Assembly (NCBI RefSeq): GCF_007989085.1
Contig: NZ_BJVJ01000011.1
Span: 1 to 64,000, forward strand
DNA: 64,000 nucleotides
Reading direction: 5' to 3'
From: Pseudonocardia sulfidoxydans NBRC 16205
GTDB taxonomy: Bacteria > Actinomycetota > Actinomycetes > Mycobacteriales > Pseudonocardiaceae
A model generated the notes under the pieces. That model saw nothing but the letters and a program-made list of their open reading frames with translations, made no database searches and had not been told where the DNA came from. The translations under genes were made by a program, and so were the position numbers. This document shows, in pieces, positions 8,690 to 17,469 of this stretch (position 1 is the stretch's first letter; every line of letters begins with the position of its first letter).

Positions 8690-10637
8690 TCCCGAACCGG
8701 TTCCCGCCGACGGGGCTCGCGACCGTCAGCGGGATCAGCTGTGTCCCGCTGGGACCGACCTGGATGTCCTGGCCCGTCGACGGGCACACGCCGCAGTCGA
8801 AGCACGGCGTCCAGCGGCAGTCGTCCTGCTCGCCGCCCGCGAGGGCTTCCTGCCAGTCGTCCCAGAGCCAGTCGCGCTCCAGGCCGGAGTCCAGGTGGTC
8901 CCAGGGCAGGACCTCGTCGCGGTCGCGCTCACGCGTGGTGAACCAGTCGAGCGAGACCCCGAGCGGGCCCAGCTCGGCCGCGGCCGCCTCGGTCCAGCGC
9001 TCGAAGGAGAAGTGCTCGCTCCAGCCGTCGAACCGGCCGCCCTCGCGCCACACCCGCTCGATGACCCGGCCGACGCGCCGGTCGCCGCGCGCGAGCAGGC
9101 CTTCGATCAGCGACGGCTTGCCGTCGTGGTAGCGCATGCCGACGTTGCGGCCGAGCCGCCGGTCGGAGTTCACGGCCTCGCGCAGCTTGCGCAGCCGCTC
9201 GTCGACCACGTCGGGGTGCGCCTGCGGCGCCCACTGGAACGGGGTGTGCGGCTTGGGGACGAACCCGCCGATGGAGATGGTGCAGCGGACGTCGTTGTGC
9301 CCCGACGCCGCGCGCCCTGCCTTGATGACGCGGTGCGCCATCCCGGCGATCTCGAGGACGTCGGAGTCCTCCTCGGTGGGCAGTCCGCACATGAAGTAGA
9401 GCTTGACCTGCCGCCAGCCCTGCGCGAACGCCTCCGACACCGTCCGGATGAGGTCCTCCTCGGACACCATCTTGTTGATGACGCGCCGGATCCGCTCCGA
9501 CCCGCCCTCGGGGGCGAACGTCAGCCCGGACCGGCGGCCGTTGCGCGAGATCTCGTTGGCCAGGTCGATGTTGAAGGCGTCGACGCGGGTCGACGGGAGC
9601 GACAGCGAGGTGTTGGAGCCCTCGTAGCGGTCGGCCAGGCCCTTGGTGATCTCGGCGATCTCGGAGTGGTCGGCGCTCGACAGCGACAGCAGGCCGACCT
9701 CGTCGAAACCGCTGGCGCGCACGGCCGTGTCGACCATCTCGCCGATCCCCTGCAGCGACCGCTCCCGCACCGGGCGGGTGATCATGCCCGCCTGGCAGAA
9801 GCGGCAGCCGCGGGTGCACCCACGGAAGATCTCGACGCTCGCCCGCTCGTGCACGGTCTCGGCCAGCGGGACCAGCGGCGCCTTCGGGTAGGGCCAGTCG
9901 TCGAGGTCGCGGGTGGTGCGCTTCTGGACGCTGCGGGGCGCCCCGCCGACGGGCTCGACCGCGGCGATCGCGCCGTCGTCGCCGTAGGTGACGTCGTAGC
10001 GGGCGGGGACGTAGCAGCCGTCGGTGACCGCGAGCCGGTCGAGCAGCTCCGCGCGCCCGCCCGGGCGGCCCTTGGCCTTCCAGTCGCGGATGACGCCGGT
10101 GATGTCGCCGACGACCTCCTCGCCGTCGCCCAGCGCGACGACGTCGACGAAGTCCGTCATCGGTTCGGGGTTGAACGCGGCGTGCCCACCCATGAGGACG
10201 ACGGGGTGGGACTCGTCGCGGTCGGCGGTGTGCAGCGGGATGCCGGCGAGGTCGAGCGTCGTCAGCAGGTTGGTGTAGCCGAGCTCGGTGGAGAAGCTGA
10301 CGCCGAGGACGTCGAAGTCGCCGACGGGGCGGTGCCCGTCGACGGTGAACGCCGGCACCCGGTGCTCACGCAGCAGGGCCTCGAGGTCGGGCCACACGGC
10401 GTAGCAGCGCTCGGCCAGCGCATCGGGGCGCTCGTTGAGCACCTCGTAGAGGATCATGACGCCCTGGTTGGGGAGCCCGACCTCGTACGCGTCGGGGTAC
10501 ATCAGCGCCCAGCGGACCGGCGTCGCGTCCCACTCGTCCTCGTCGGCCACCTGGGCGTTGAGCTCGCCGCCGACGTACTGCACCGGCTTGGAGACGCGGG
10601 GCAGCAGCGGTTCGAGGTCGGGGAACACTGAGGTCAC
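8682..10637 (-). CDS. B12-binding-type radical SAM protein (TIGR03960)
   Basis: 651-aa radical SAM enzyme. The 4Fe-4S-binding motif is CTRGCRFC near residue 276, in the context EIFRGCTRGCRFCQAGM. The ~200-residue N-terminal region (YPDAYEVGLPNQGV, VLMGGHAAFNPEP) matches the cobalamin-binding-like domain of TIGR03960. A cysteine-rich tail, TPCFDCGVCPSTG, ends the protein. The substrate is unknown. It is first in a minus-strand group with the acetyltransferase, its TIGR03936 partner and rne. The GTG at 10637 is used; a second in-frame GTG three codons later is possible. Confidence 0.88.
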   Translation of the reverse strand: MTSVFPDLEPLLPRVSKPVQYVGGELNAQVADEDEWDATPVRWALMYPDAYEVGLPNQGVMILYEVLNERPDALAERCYAVWPDLEALLREHRVPAFTVDGHRPVGDFDVLGVSFSTELGYTNLLTTLDLAGIPLHTADRDESHPVVLMGGHAAFNPEPMTDFVDVVALGDGEEVVGDITGVIRDWKAKGRPGGRAELLDRLAVTDGCYVPARYDVTYGDDGAIAAVEPVGGAPRSVQKRTTRDLDDWPYPKAPLVPLAETVHERASVEIFRGCTRGCRFCQAGMITRPVRERSLQGIGEMVDTAVRASGFDEVGLLSLSSADHSEIAEITKGLADRYEGSNTSLSLPSTRVDAFNIDLANEISRNGRRSGLTFAPEGGSERIRRVINKMVSEEDLIRTVSEAFAQGWRQVKLYFMCGLPTEEDSDVLEIAGMAHRVIKAGRAASGHNDVRCTISIGGFVPKPHTPFQWAPQAHPDVVDERLRKLREAVNSDRRLGRNVGMRYHDGKPSLIEGLLARGDRRVGRVIERVWREGGRFDGWSEHFSFERWTEAAAAELGPLGVSLDWFTTRERDRDEVLPWDHLDSGLERDWLWDDWQEALAGGEQDDCRWTPCFDCGVCPSTGQDIQVGPSGTQLIPLTVASPVGGNRFGSA

Positions 10638-10685
10638 GCAGCGTCAGGGTAGTCGCGTCGTCACCGCGGCGACGCCGGCGCCCCT

Positions 10686-10725
10686 GTGAGTGGCAATAGT
10701 CGCTGTAGCGACTATTGCCACTCAC
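10686..10725. repeat. Family 1 palindrome, copy 1
   Basis: Perfect 18-bp arms, GTGAGTGGCAATAGTCGC and its reverse complement, around the 4-nt loop TGTA. It starts 4 bp after the dapA stop on the minus strand. Relative to other copies, the sixth stem pair is T-A rather than C-G, with both strands changed, so base pairing is preserved. Confidence 0.92.
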
Positions 10726-10729
10726 GACC

Positions 10730-11608
10730 TCACTCCAGCAGGCCCGCCGAGCGCAGGGCGGCACGGACGTCCTCGTGGTGCATCTCGTCGAGCGGGACCA
10801 GCGGCAGCCGGATGCCCGCCTCGATCAGGCCGAGCTCGGCCAGCGCCCACTTCACCGGGATCGGGTTGGGCTCGGAGAACAGGGCGCGGTGCAGGCCGGC
10901 GAGCGTCGCGTCGATCTCCGAGGCGGTCTCGTCGTCGCCGGCGACGGCGGCGTTGCACATCCGCGCCATGGCCTCGGGCGCGACGTTGGCCGTCACCGAG
11001 ATGTCGCCGTGGAACCCGGCGAGCATCGAGGCGCGGGCGGTGCCGTCGTCGCCGGAGTAGAGGGCGAAGTCGGTCAGCCCGAGCGCGACGAGGTCGCGCA
11101 CCCGGTCGAGGTCGCCCTTGGCCTCCTTGAGCCCGACGATGTTGGGCACCTCGGCGAGGCGCTCGACCGTCGACGGCAGCATGTCGCACGCGGTGCGGCC
11201 GGGGACGTTGTAGAGGTACTGCGGCAGGTCGACGGCCTCGGCAACGGCCTTGAAGTGCCGGTACAAGCCCTCCTGCGGGGGCTTGTTGTAGTAGGGCGTG
11301 ACGAGCAGCGCGGCGTCGGCACCGGCGCTCTTCGCGGCCCGGGTGAGGTGGATGGCCTCGCTGGTGCTGTTCGCGCCGGTGCCGGCGATGACCGGGACGC
11401 GGCCGGCGGAGACGTCGATGGTGTGCCGGATGACGTCGGTGTGCTCCTCGACCGACAGCGTCGCCGACTCGCCGGTGGTGCCCACCGACACGACGGCCGC
11501 GGTCCCCGCCTCGATCGTGCGGTCGACGAGCTTGGCGAGGGCGTCCATGTCGACGGAGCCGTCCACCCGCATCGGGGTGACGATCGCGACGATGCTGCCG
11601 GTGATCAT
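10730..11608 (-). CDS. dapA: 4-hydroxy-tetrahydrodipicolinate synthase
   Basis: Condenses pyruvate with aspartate semialdehyde in lysine/DAP synthesis. The 292-aa product is collinear with E. coli DapA: T44-T45 in SVGTTGES, Y133 in YLYNVPGRT, R138 and the Schiff-base K161 in GLKEAKGD fall at identical numbers. Long stretches such as GSIVAIVTPM, VPVIAGTGAN and EPNPIPVKWA look proteobacterial rather than like the usual actinobacterial DapA, so horizontal origin or a second dapA is possible. The ATG (MITGS) is preferred to an upstream extension lacking homology. No other lysine gene is adjacent, and a family 1 palindrome follows the stop. Confidence 0.9.
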   Translation of the reverse strand: MITGSIVAIVTPMRVDGSVDMDALAKLVDRTIEAGTAAVVSVGTTGESATLSVEEHTDVIRHTIDVSAGRVPVIAGTGANSTSEAIHLTRAAKSAGADAALLVTPYYNKPPQEGLYRHFKAVAEAVDLPQYLYNVPGRTACDMLPSTVERLAEVPNIVGLKEAKGDLDRVRDLVALGLTDFALYSGDDGTARASMLAGFHGDISVTANVAPEAMARMCNAAVAGDDETASEIDATLAGLHRALFSEPNPIPVKWALAELGLIEAGIRLPLVPLDEMHHEDVRAALRSAGLLE

Positions 11609-11713
11609 GGTGTTCGTCCTTCGCGCCGTACCGGGATGCCGGGCGACGACGCTACCCGTCCGGGTGGATTCGGCCGAGTCCCAGTGCCGTGGGCCACTCA
11701 CCCGGCGGTGCGG

Positions 11714-12505
11714 TCAGCCCCAGGCCAGGCGGGTCGGCTGCACCGAGCGGCCGACGCGGCGGGCGGTCACCCAGACGATCAGCGCCGCGGCGAACAGGGC
11801 GGTGATCGTCACGGCGACGGGCCGGTCGTTCGTCGCGACCCCGACGAGCGCCCACACGGTCGCCGCGGCATAGCCGACGACCGCGGTCCCGGTGTTGACG
11901 ACCCAGCACACGATTCCGGCCGTCACCAGCAGCACGGTGATCGCGGCGGCGAGGGCGAGCGCACCGTCGCCGGGCAGCCCTTCCGCGACGCCGGTCGCGG
12001 CGGTGCCGAGCACTGTCGCGAACGACACCCAGCCCGTGTAGATCGCGACCGGTGCGCGGAACAGTGCACGCTCGACCGGGCTCGCCGCGGGCTCGTGGGA
12101 GAGCCGGCCGAACACCACCGCAAGGCACACGAGGAGGGCGATGATCACGATCTCGGCCGCGAGGATCTGGCGGGAACCGAACGCGAGGATCCACAGCGGG
12201 TTCAGGACGGCGGAGGCCGCCAGCCACCAACCGGTGCGCCGGTGGACGGCCCGGGACCGCTGGGAGGGCAGCAACGCGAACACGGCGTAGGCGAGGAACC
12301 CCAGGTAGATGAGCCCCCAGATGGAGAACGCCCAGCCGGCGGCGAGCACCGGCGTGGGATTGTCGTTGGCGACGACGCCGACCCCGTCACCGATCGCACC
12401 GGAACCGCCGAATCCGGCGACGACGGTCTGCACCAGCGCGAGCACCAGCACGACTGCGCCGCGGACGAGGTCGGAGAGCGTACTGCGGGGCGCCGTAACG
12501 GTCAT
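11714..12505 (-). CDS. TspO/MBR-like tryptophan-rich membrane protein
   Basis: 263-aa integral membrane protein with about seven or eight hydrophobic segments. The motif NPTPVLAAGWAFSIWGLIYL near 50-70 and NPLWILAFG near 110 resemble the long actinobacterial/cyanobacterial tryptophan-rich sensory protein group related to TspO. Such proteins bind tetrapyrrole or sterol-like ligands in some members; no ligand can be assigned here. It is not clearly in an operon: 74 bp separate it from the carboxylase gene upstream and 105 bp from dapA downstream. The family call is moderate because TspO signatures are short. Confidence 0.6.
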   Translation of the reverse strand: MTVTAPRSTLSDLVRGAVVLVLALVQTVVAGFGGSGAIGDGVGVVANDNPTPVLAAGWAFSIWGLIYLGFLAYAVFALLPSQRSRAVHRRTGWWLAASAVLNPLWILAFGSRQILAAEIVIIALLVCLAVVFGRLSHEPAASPVERALFRAPVAIYTGWVSFATVLGTAATGVAEGLPGDGALALAAAITVLLVTAGIVCWVVNTGTAVVGYAAATVWALVGVATNDRPVAVTITALFAAALIVWVTARRVGRSVQPTRLAWG

Positions 12506-12579
12506 GCCGCAATGCTCCCGCCGCTGGGCCGCTGCGGCCAGTCGGGATCTCGGCCCGTCGACCCACGGCTCGTGAGTCT

Positions 12580-14301
12580 TCAGGTCAGACTGATGAGTGG
12601 GCCGCCCGCGGCGACCGGGGCGCCCGCCTCGACCAGCACGGCGGTGACCTCCCCGGCGACGCCGGCGCGGACCTCCATCTCCATCTTCATGGCTTCGAGG
12701 ACTGCGACGACGTCTCCCGCGGCGACCTGCTGACCGACCGCGACCCGCACCTCGACGACGGTGGCGTCCATCGGGGCGACGGCCGGCGCGTCGGTGGCCC
12801 CGATGGAGCCGGCCGGGACGTGGGAGGCGCGGGCGGCCCGCGGGACGGCCCGCGGGACGGCGCCGTGCACGTCGACCTCGACGACACCGCGGTCGGTGGC
12901 GATGCGGACACGCCTGCTGTTCTCGCCCCGTTGCGGCACCGGAGCGTGCGGCCGTGCACCGGGGTCCGGCGCCCACTCCCGCCCGACCGACCCCGTGTCG
13001 TGGGTCGCCGCGATGAACGACGCCGAGTCCAGCACCGAGCGCAGGTACGGCGCGGTCGTCGGGATGCCCTCGACGCGCAGTTCGTCGAGCGCTCCGACGA
13101 GCCTGCGCCGCGCGGACTCCCGGTCGGCGCCGTGGGCGAGGACCTTGCCGAACATCGAGTCGTACTCGGGGGCGACTGTTCCCTCGTGTGAGACGCCGAA
13201 GTCGTTGCGGACCCCGGGCCCTTGCGGCAGGACAAGGGTGTCGACGCGGCCCGGCGCCGGCCGGAAGCCCTCCCACGGGTCCTCGGCGGCGATCCGGGCC
13301 TGGATCGCGTGCCCGCGGATCACGACGTCGTCCTGGCTGAACGCCAGCGGCTCCCCCGCCGCGACGCGCAGCTGGGTGGCGACGAGGTCCAGGCCCGTGA
13401 CCAGCTCCGTCACCCCGTGCTCGACCTGCAGCCGGGTGTTCATCTCCAGGAAGAAGAACTCGCCGGTCCCCGGGAGGACGAGGAACTCCACGGTCCCCGC
13501 GCCGACGTAGCCGACGGTCCGGGCCAGGCGCACCGCTGCGTCGGCGAGCGCCGTCCGGAGACCGGGATCCAGGCCCGGCGCCGGGGCCTCCTCGATCAGC
13601 TTCTGGTGGCGGCGTTGCACCGAGCAGTCGCGGTCGCCGAGGTGGACGATCGTGGCGTGGGTGTCGCCGACGACCTGTACCTCGACGTGTCGCGGCCGTT
13701 CCAGGTAGCGCTCCAGGTGGACCTCGGACCGGCCGAACGACGCGGCGGCCTCCCGCCCGGCGGCGGCGACGGCGCCGTCCAGCCCCTCCGCGCCCGTGAC
13801 GACGCGCATCCCCCGCCCGCCGCCGCCGTGCGTGGCCTTGACGACGAGCGGGAACCCGATGCCCTCGGCTGCCGCTCGTGCCGAGGCCGCGGTCACGGGG
13901 CCGGAGCCGGGCGGGACCGGAACCCCGCACGCGACGGCCACCGCGCGGGCGGCGACCTTGTCCCCCATGCGCGCGACGACGTCGGCGGCCGGGCCGACGA
14001 ACATCAGTCCCGCGGCGGTGACGGCCGCGGCGAAGGCGGCGTCCTCGCTGAGCAGCCCGTACCCGGGGTGCACGGCGTCGGCACCGGTGCTCTTCGCGGC
14101 GTCGAGGATCGCGTCGACGTCGAGGTAGGACGACCGGGCCGGTGCGGGGCCGATCCGGACCGCCTCGTCGGCCATCGCGACGTGCGGCGCGGCGGCGTCG
14201 GCGTCGCTGAACACGGCCACCGTGCGCAGCCCCAGCTCCCGGCAGGCGCGCAGGATCCTGACCGCGATCTCACCGCGGTTGGCGACGAGCACTGTCCGCA
14301 C
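12580..14301 (-). CDS. Acyl-CoA carboxylase biotin carboxylase/BCCP subunit
   Basis: 573-aa alpha subunit of a biotin-dependent acyl-CoA carboxylase. The biotin carboxylase domain spans about 1-445 (VLVANRGEIAVRI, the ATP-grasp loop KATHGGGGRGMRVV, and EMNTRLQVEHGVTE). A C-terminal biotinyl domain carries EAMKMEM with the biotinylated lysine near 537. The GTG start has an ideal AGGAGGT ribosome-binding site. The beta subunit is divergently encoded 101 bp away, with the shared operator at 14335-14356 between them. The size matches 3-methylcrotonyl/geranyl/propionyl-CoA carboxylase-type alpha subunits on the short side. The substrate is unknown; context points to catabolism rather than fatty-acid synthesis. 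Confidence 0.9.
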   Translation of the reverse strand: MRTVLVANRGEIAVRILRACRELGLRTVAVFSDADAAAPHVAMADEAVRIGPAPARSSYLDVDAILDAAKSTGADAVHPGYGLLSEDAAFAAAVTAAGLMFVGPAADVVARMGDKVAARAVAVACGVPVPPGSGPVTAASARAAAEGIGFPLVVKATHGGGGRGMRVVTGAEGLDGAVAAAGREAAASFGRSEVHLERYLERPRHVEVQVVGDTHATIVHLGDRDCSVQRRHQKLIEEAPAPGLDPGLRTALADAAVRLARTVGYVGAGTVEFLVLPGTGEFFFLEMNTRLQVEHGVTELVTGLDLVATQLRVAAGEPLAFSQDDVVIRGHAIQARIAAEDPWEGFRPAPGRVDTLVLPQGPGVRNDFGVSHEGTVAPEYDSMFGKVLAHGADRESARRRLVGALDELRVEGIPTTAPYLRSVLDSASFIAATHDTGSVGREWAPDPGARPHAPVPQRGENSRRVRIATDRGVVEVDVHGAVPRAVPRAARASHVPAGSIGATDAPAVAPMDATVVEVRVAVGQQVAAGDVVAVLEAMKMEMEVRAGVAGEVTAVLVEAGAPVAAGGPLISLT

Positions 14302-14334
14302 GGGACCTCCTGGGCTTGGGTCGTCGCACTCTAT

Positions 14335-14356
14335 CTACCAATCGACCGTCTGGTAG
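14335..14356. promoter_or_regulatory. Putative TetR operator between carboxylase genes
   Basis: A 22-bp imperfect palindrome with arms CTACCA and TGGTAG around ATCGACCGTC. It lies in the 101-bp divergent spacer between the carboxylase alpha and beta genes. Related sequences beginning CTACCAAnCG occur at the 22.14, 25.13 and 29.30 kb promoters. A possible -10, TAGCGT (14359-14364), in the same CTAGCGTCG context as at 25.12 kb, follows immediately. Repression by the TetR protein encoded at 29.35 kb is inferred. Confidence 0.6.
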
Positions 14357-14402
14357 TCTAGCGTCGGTCGCCGAGGACCCTGCACGACCGATCGGAGGTC
14401 CC

Positions 14403-15938
14403 GTGACCGCATCCAGCGAGACGATGGCCGACAGGGTCGCCGCGTTGCGCGAGAAGCAGGAGGCCGCCCACGCCAGCGGCGGACCCGAGGGCCTGCGACG
14501 CCACCGCGAGTCCGGACGGCTGCCCGTCCGCGAGCGGATCGACATGCTCGTCGACCCCGACAGCTGGTTCGAGATCGGTGCCCTCGCCCTCCCCGAGCTG
14601 CGCCGCGAGAAGCCCATCCCCGGCGACGCCGTCGTCACCGGCTTCGGGCTGCTCGACGGCCGCCGCGTCGGCGTCATCGGGATCGACTCCAGCGTCGTCG
14701 CGGGCACCACCGCGCCGATCAGCATGCGCAAGCAGGGGCGGCTGATCGAGCACGCGCAGCGGCACGGCTTCCCCCTCGTCCTGCTCTGCGACGCCGACGG
14801 CGGCCGCATGCCCGACGTCTCGGGCTGGCGCTTCTCCGGGCTGCCGCTGGACTTCACCACCTTCCTCAAGCCCCCACCCGGCGAGCCCGTCGTGCCCCGG
14901 GTCGCGGCGGTGCTCGGGCCGTCCTACGGCGACTCGGCGCTGCACGCGTCGACGGCGCACTACGTCGTCATGGTGCGCAGCGGGTCGATCGCGCTGTCGG
15001 GTCCGTCGGTCGTGGAGCCCGCGATCGGCGAGAAGGTCAGCGACGACGCTCTGGGCGGCCCCGCCGCGGCCACCGAGGCCGGCAACGCGCACCTCGTCGT
15101 CGACACCGAGGCCGACGCGATGGACGCCGTCGCCGCCTTCCTGTCCTACCTCCCGCAGAACTCGACGCTGCCCCCACCGGTCGCGCCACCCCTTCCGCCG
15201 CAACGGGATCCGGCCGACCTGGCCGACATCGTCCCGCTCGGCGCCCGCGCCGGGTACGACATGCGCGACGTCTTCGCCTGCATCGCCGACGCCGCGAGCA
15301 TCCTGCCGTGGGCCGACGGCTGGGGCTCGTCGCTGCTGTGCGCGCTGGCCCGGATCGAGGGCCGGGTCGTCGGACTGATCGGGAACCAGCCGATCGTCCG
15401 CGCCGGCGCGCTCGACCCCGCCGCGCTGGCCAAGGAGGCCGCGTTCGTGCGGCTGTGCGACACGTTCGGCGTGCCGCTGGTGTTCCTGCACGACGTCCCC
15501 GGCCTGATGATCGGCACCCAGGCTGAGCGCGGCGGCATCCTGCGCGGCTACGAGGTGCTGGTCTCCGCGATCGCCGAGGCGACCGTCCCGAAGGTCGGGG
15601 TGGTGCTGCGCAAGGCCTACGGCGGCGGACACTTCGCCATGGGCGGACGTCCGACGAAGCCCGACTTCCTCTACGCCTGGCCGTCGGCGGAGCTGGGGTT
15701 CATGGCGCCGGAGACCGGGATCCGCACGATCCACCGTCGCAAGCTGGAGAGGGTGCTCGCCGAGGAGGGGCCCGAGGCGCACGCGGCGCTCGTCGCGGAA
15801 CTGACCGCGGAGTGGGTCAGCGAGGCCGAGCCGTGGGAGGCCGCCGCGCACCTGTCCCTCGACGACGTCATCGAGCCCGCCGCGACCCGGCACGTGATCG
15901 CGACGAGCATCGACATCACGCTCGGGGGCCGCCCGTGA
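14403..15938 (+). CDS. Acyl-CoA carboxylase carboxyltransferase (beta) subunit
   Basis: 511-aa carboxyltransferase that would move CO2 from biotin to an acyl-CoA. It has the crotonase-like N and C halves: RRHRESGRLPVRERIDMLVD near 30-50, PISMRKQGRLIEHAQRHGFP, and the C-terminal VFLHDVPGLMIGTQAERGG and AYGGGHFAMGG segments of the acyl-CoA carboxylase beta family. GTG start with a GGAGGTCC ribosome-binding site, mirroring the divergent alpha gene. The stop overlaps the next start (GTGA). First gene of a tightly overlapping six-gene run ending at 20742. The acyl substrate is not evident. Confidence 0.88.
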   Translation: MTASSETMADRVAALREKQEAAHASGGPEGLRRHRESGRLPVRERIDMLVDPDSWFEIGALALPELRREKPIPGDAVVTGFGLLDGRRVGVIGIDSSVVAGTTAPISMRKQGRLIEHAQRHGFPLVLLCDADGGRMPDVSGWRFSGLPLDFTTFLKPPPGEPVVPRVAAVLGPSYGDSALHASTAHYVVMVRSGSIALSGPSVVEPAIGEKVSDDALGGPAAATEAGNAHLVVDTEADAMDAVAAFLSYLPQNSTLPPPVAPPLPPQRDPADLADIVPLGARAGYDMRDVFACIADAASILPWADGWGSSLLCALARIEGRVVGLIGNQPIVRAGALDPAALAKEAAFVRLCDTFGVPLVFLHDVPGLMIGTQAERGGILRGYEVLVSAIAEATVPKVGVVLRKAYGGGHFAMGGRPTKPDFLYAWPSAELGFMAPETGIRTIHRRKLERVLAEEGPEAHAALVAELTAEWVSEAEPWEAAAHLSLDDVIEPAATRHVIATSIDITLGGRP

Positions 15939-16699
15939 ACATCAGAGTGGAGAGCGACGACGCCGTCGCGACTCTGACCATCGACGATCCCGCCCGGCTC
16001 AACGCGATGGGCCGCACCTTCTGGCCCGAGGTGCGGGAAGCCTTGGCGCGCCTGGAGTCCGACGGCCGCACCCGCGCCCTGATCGTCACCGGCGCCGGCG
16101 AGAAGGCGTTCTCCGCGGGCGGTGACATCGCGAGCTTCGCCTCGCTGACCGACACCGCCGCCAAGCGCGAGTTCCAACGCGACTGCATGCGCACCTTCGC
16201 CGCCGTCGAGGAGTCCCCGCTGCCCGTGATCGCCGCGGTCAACGGCTACGCGATGGGCGGCGGCTGCGAACTGGCCCTGGCCTGCGACATCGTGATCGCC
16301 GCCGACACCGCGACCTTCGGGATGCCCGAGACCGCCGTCGGGCTGGTGCCCGGGTTCGGGGTGCTGCGCGCGCCGTCGGCCATCGGTCGGCACTGGACCA
16401 AGCTGCTGATGTTCACCGGCGAGCGTGTCGACGCCGCCACCGCGCTGCGGATCGGGCTGGCCCAGAAGGTCGTCCCTGCGGCGTCGCTCATGGACACGGC
16501 GCGGGAGCTGGCCGCCGCGATCGCGGCCAAGGCACCCCTCGCCATCGCCGCCGGGAAAGGCCTGGTCAACCGGGGTGTCGACCGCGGCGAGTTCGACCAC
16601 TCCACCGCCGCGCTCACCGCACTGCACGCCACCGACGACGCCGCCGAGGGCATCGCGGCGTTCGTCGGGAAGCGGGCGCCGACGTTCGAGGGGCGCTGA
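15935..16699 (+). CDS. Enoyl-CoA hydratase/isomerase family protein
   Basis: 254-aa crotonase-superfamily enzyme. The oxyanion-hole segments FSAGGDIASF (about 50-60) and GYAMGGGCELALACD (about 102-116) are present, and a conserved acidic residue lies in MPETAVGLVPGFG. It likely hydrates an enoyl-CoA or cleaves/isomerises a related CoA ester. GTG start overlaps the carboxyltransferase stop by 4 nt, and its own stop shares one base with the next ATG (TGATG). Coupling to a carboxylase recalls branched-chain or isoprenoid degradation (leucine, citronellol), but the exact reaction is inferred only. Confidence 0.87.
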   Translation: MNIRVESDDAVATLTIDDPARLNAMGRTFWPEVREALARLESDGRTRALIVTGAGEKAFSAGGDIASFASLTDTAAKREFQRDCMRTFAAVEESPLPVIAAVNGYAMGGGCELALACDIVIAADTATFGMPETAVGLVPGFGVLRAPSAIGRHWTKLLMFTGERVDAATALRIGLAQKVVPAASLMDTARELAAAIAAKAPLAIAAGKGLVNRGVDRGEFDHSTAALTALHATDDAAEGIAAFVGKRAPTFEGR

Positions 16700-17469
16700 T
16701 GGAGCCGTTCGTCGCGCTGATGCGCCGCTACGTCAACGACTACACCAACCGCCACGACACCAGCGTCTGCGCCGAGATCATGGAACCCGGCTACACGCTG
16801 CGGATGGGCCCGCACGAGGTCGCGGGCCGCGACGAGCTCTACATCCCTGCCGCGCGCAAGCAGTTCACCGAGTTCCCGGGCCTGTGCCTGACGGTCCACG
16901 AGATCGTCACCAACGGCGAGCGCCTCGCGATGCGGTTCTCCGAGCACGGCCGCTCGGTCCGCCACGACGGCGCCGCCGCGGTGTGGACGGGCCTCGGGCT
17001 CTACCGCTGGAACGGGCGCAAGCTCGTCGACAACTTCGTGGAACAGGACTACCTGTCCCGCCGACGGCAGCTCGCCGGCGGACCGACGGCGGTCGTCGAG
17101 GCGCCGGCGACAGCGCCGTGGGACACAGTTGCCGCGGCGCCTTCTCCTGAGGCCGAGGCCGTCGTGCGCGCGTGGATCGGTCGCGACGGCGACGGCGTCA
17201 TCGTCGACGACTCCCCCGCGCTGCTCGCGGACGCGTCGTCCCGGACGGACGACCTCTTCTCCGCAGGCCCGGACGTGGCGTTCCGGGCCACGCGCACCGG
17301 CACCTACAGCGGCGGGCTCGACGTCGACCCGGCGATGATCGGCCGCCCCGCCACCCTGCACATGGTCGGGCTCGTCCGGGTCGGGGACGGCCGGGTCGTC
17401 GGCGGGCACGTCGTGCGCGACCGGCTCGGCCTCGCCCGGTCGCTCTCCTCGATCAGGAGCGCGTCGTGA
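16699..17469 (+). CDS. Tandem NTF2-like (SnoaL-type) protein
   Basis: 256-aa protein that appears to hold two NTF2/SnoaL-like cone domains. One spans about 1-125 (YVNDYTNRHDTSVCAEIM, then LGLYRWNGRKLVDNFVEQDY). A second, more degenerate one spans about 145-250 (VVRAWIGRDGDG, then LHMVGLVRVGDGRVVGGHVV). Such folds serve as polyketide cyclases, steroid isomerases, epoxide hydrolases or dehydratases, so the activity cannot be named. It is embedded by 1- and 4-nt overlaps between an enoyl-CoA hydratase and a P450, so it is probably part of the same pathway. A duplicated-domain protein of this kind is unusual. Confidence 0.7.
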   Translation: MEPFVALMRRYVNDYTNRHDTSVCAEIMEPGYTLRMGPHEVAGRDELYIPAARKQFTEFPGLCLTVHEIVTNGERLAMRFSEHGRSVRHDGAAAVWTGLGLYRWNGRKLVDNFVEQDYLSRRRQLAGGPTAVVEAPATAPWDTVAAAPSPEAEAVVRAWIGRDGDGVIVDDSPALLADASSRTDDLFSAGPDVAFRATRTGTYSGGLDVDPAMIGRPATLHMVGLVRVGDGRVVGGHVVRDRLGLARSLSSIRSAS

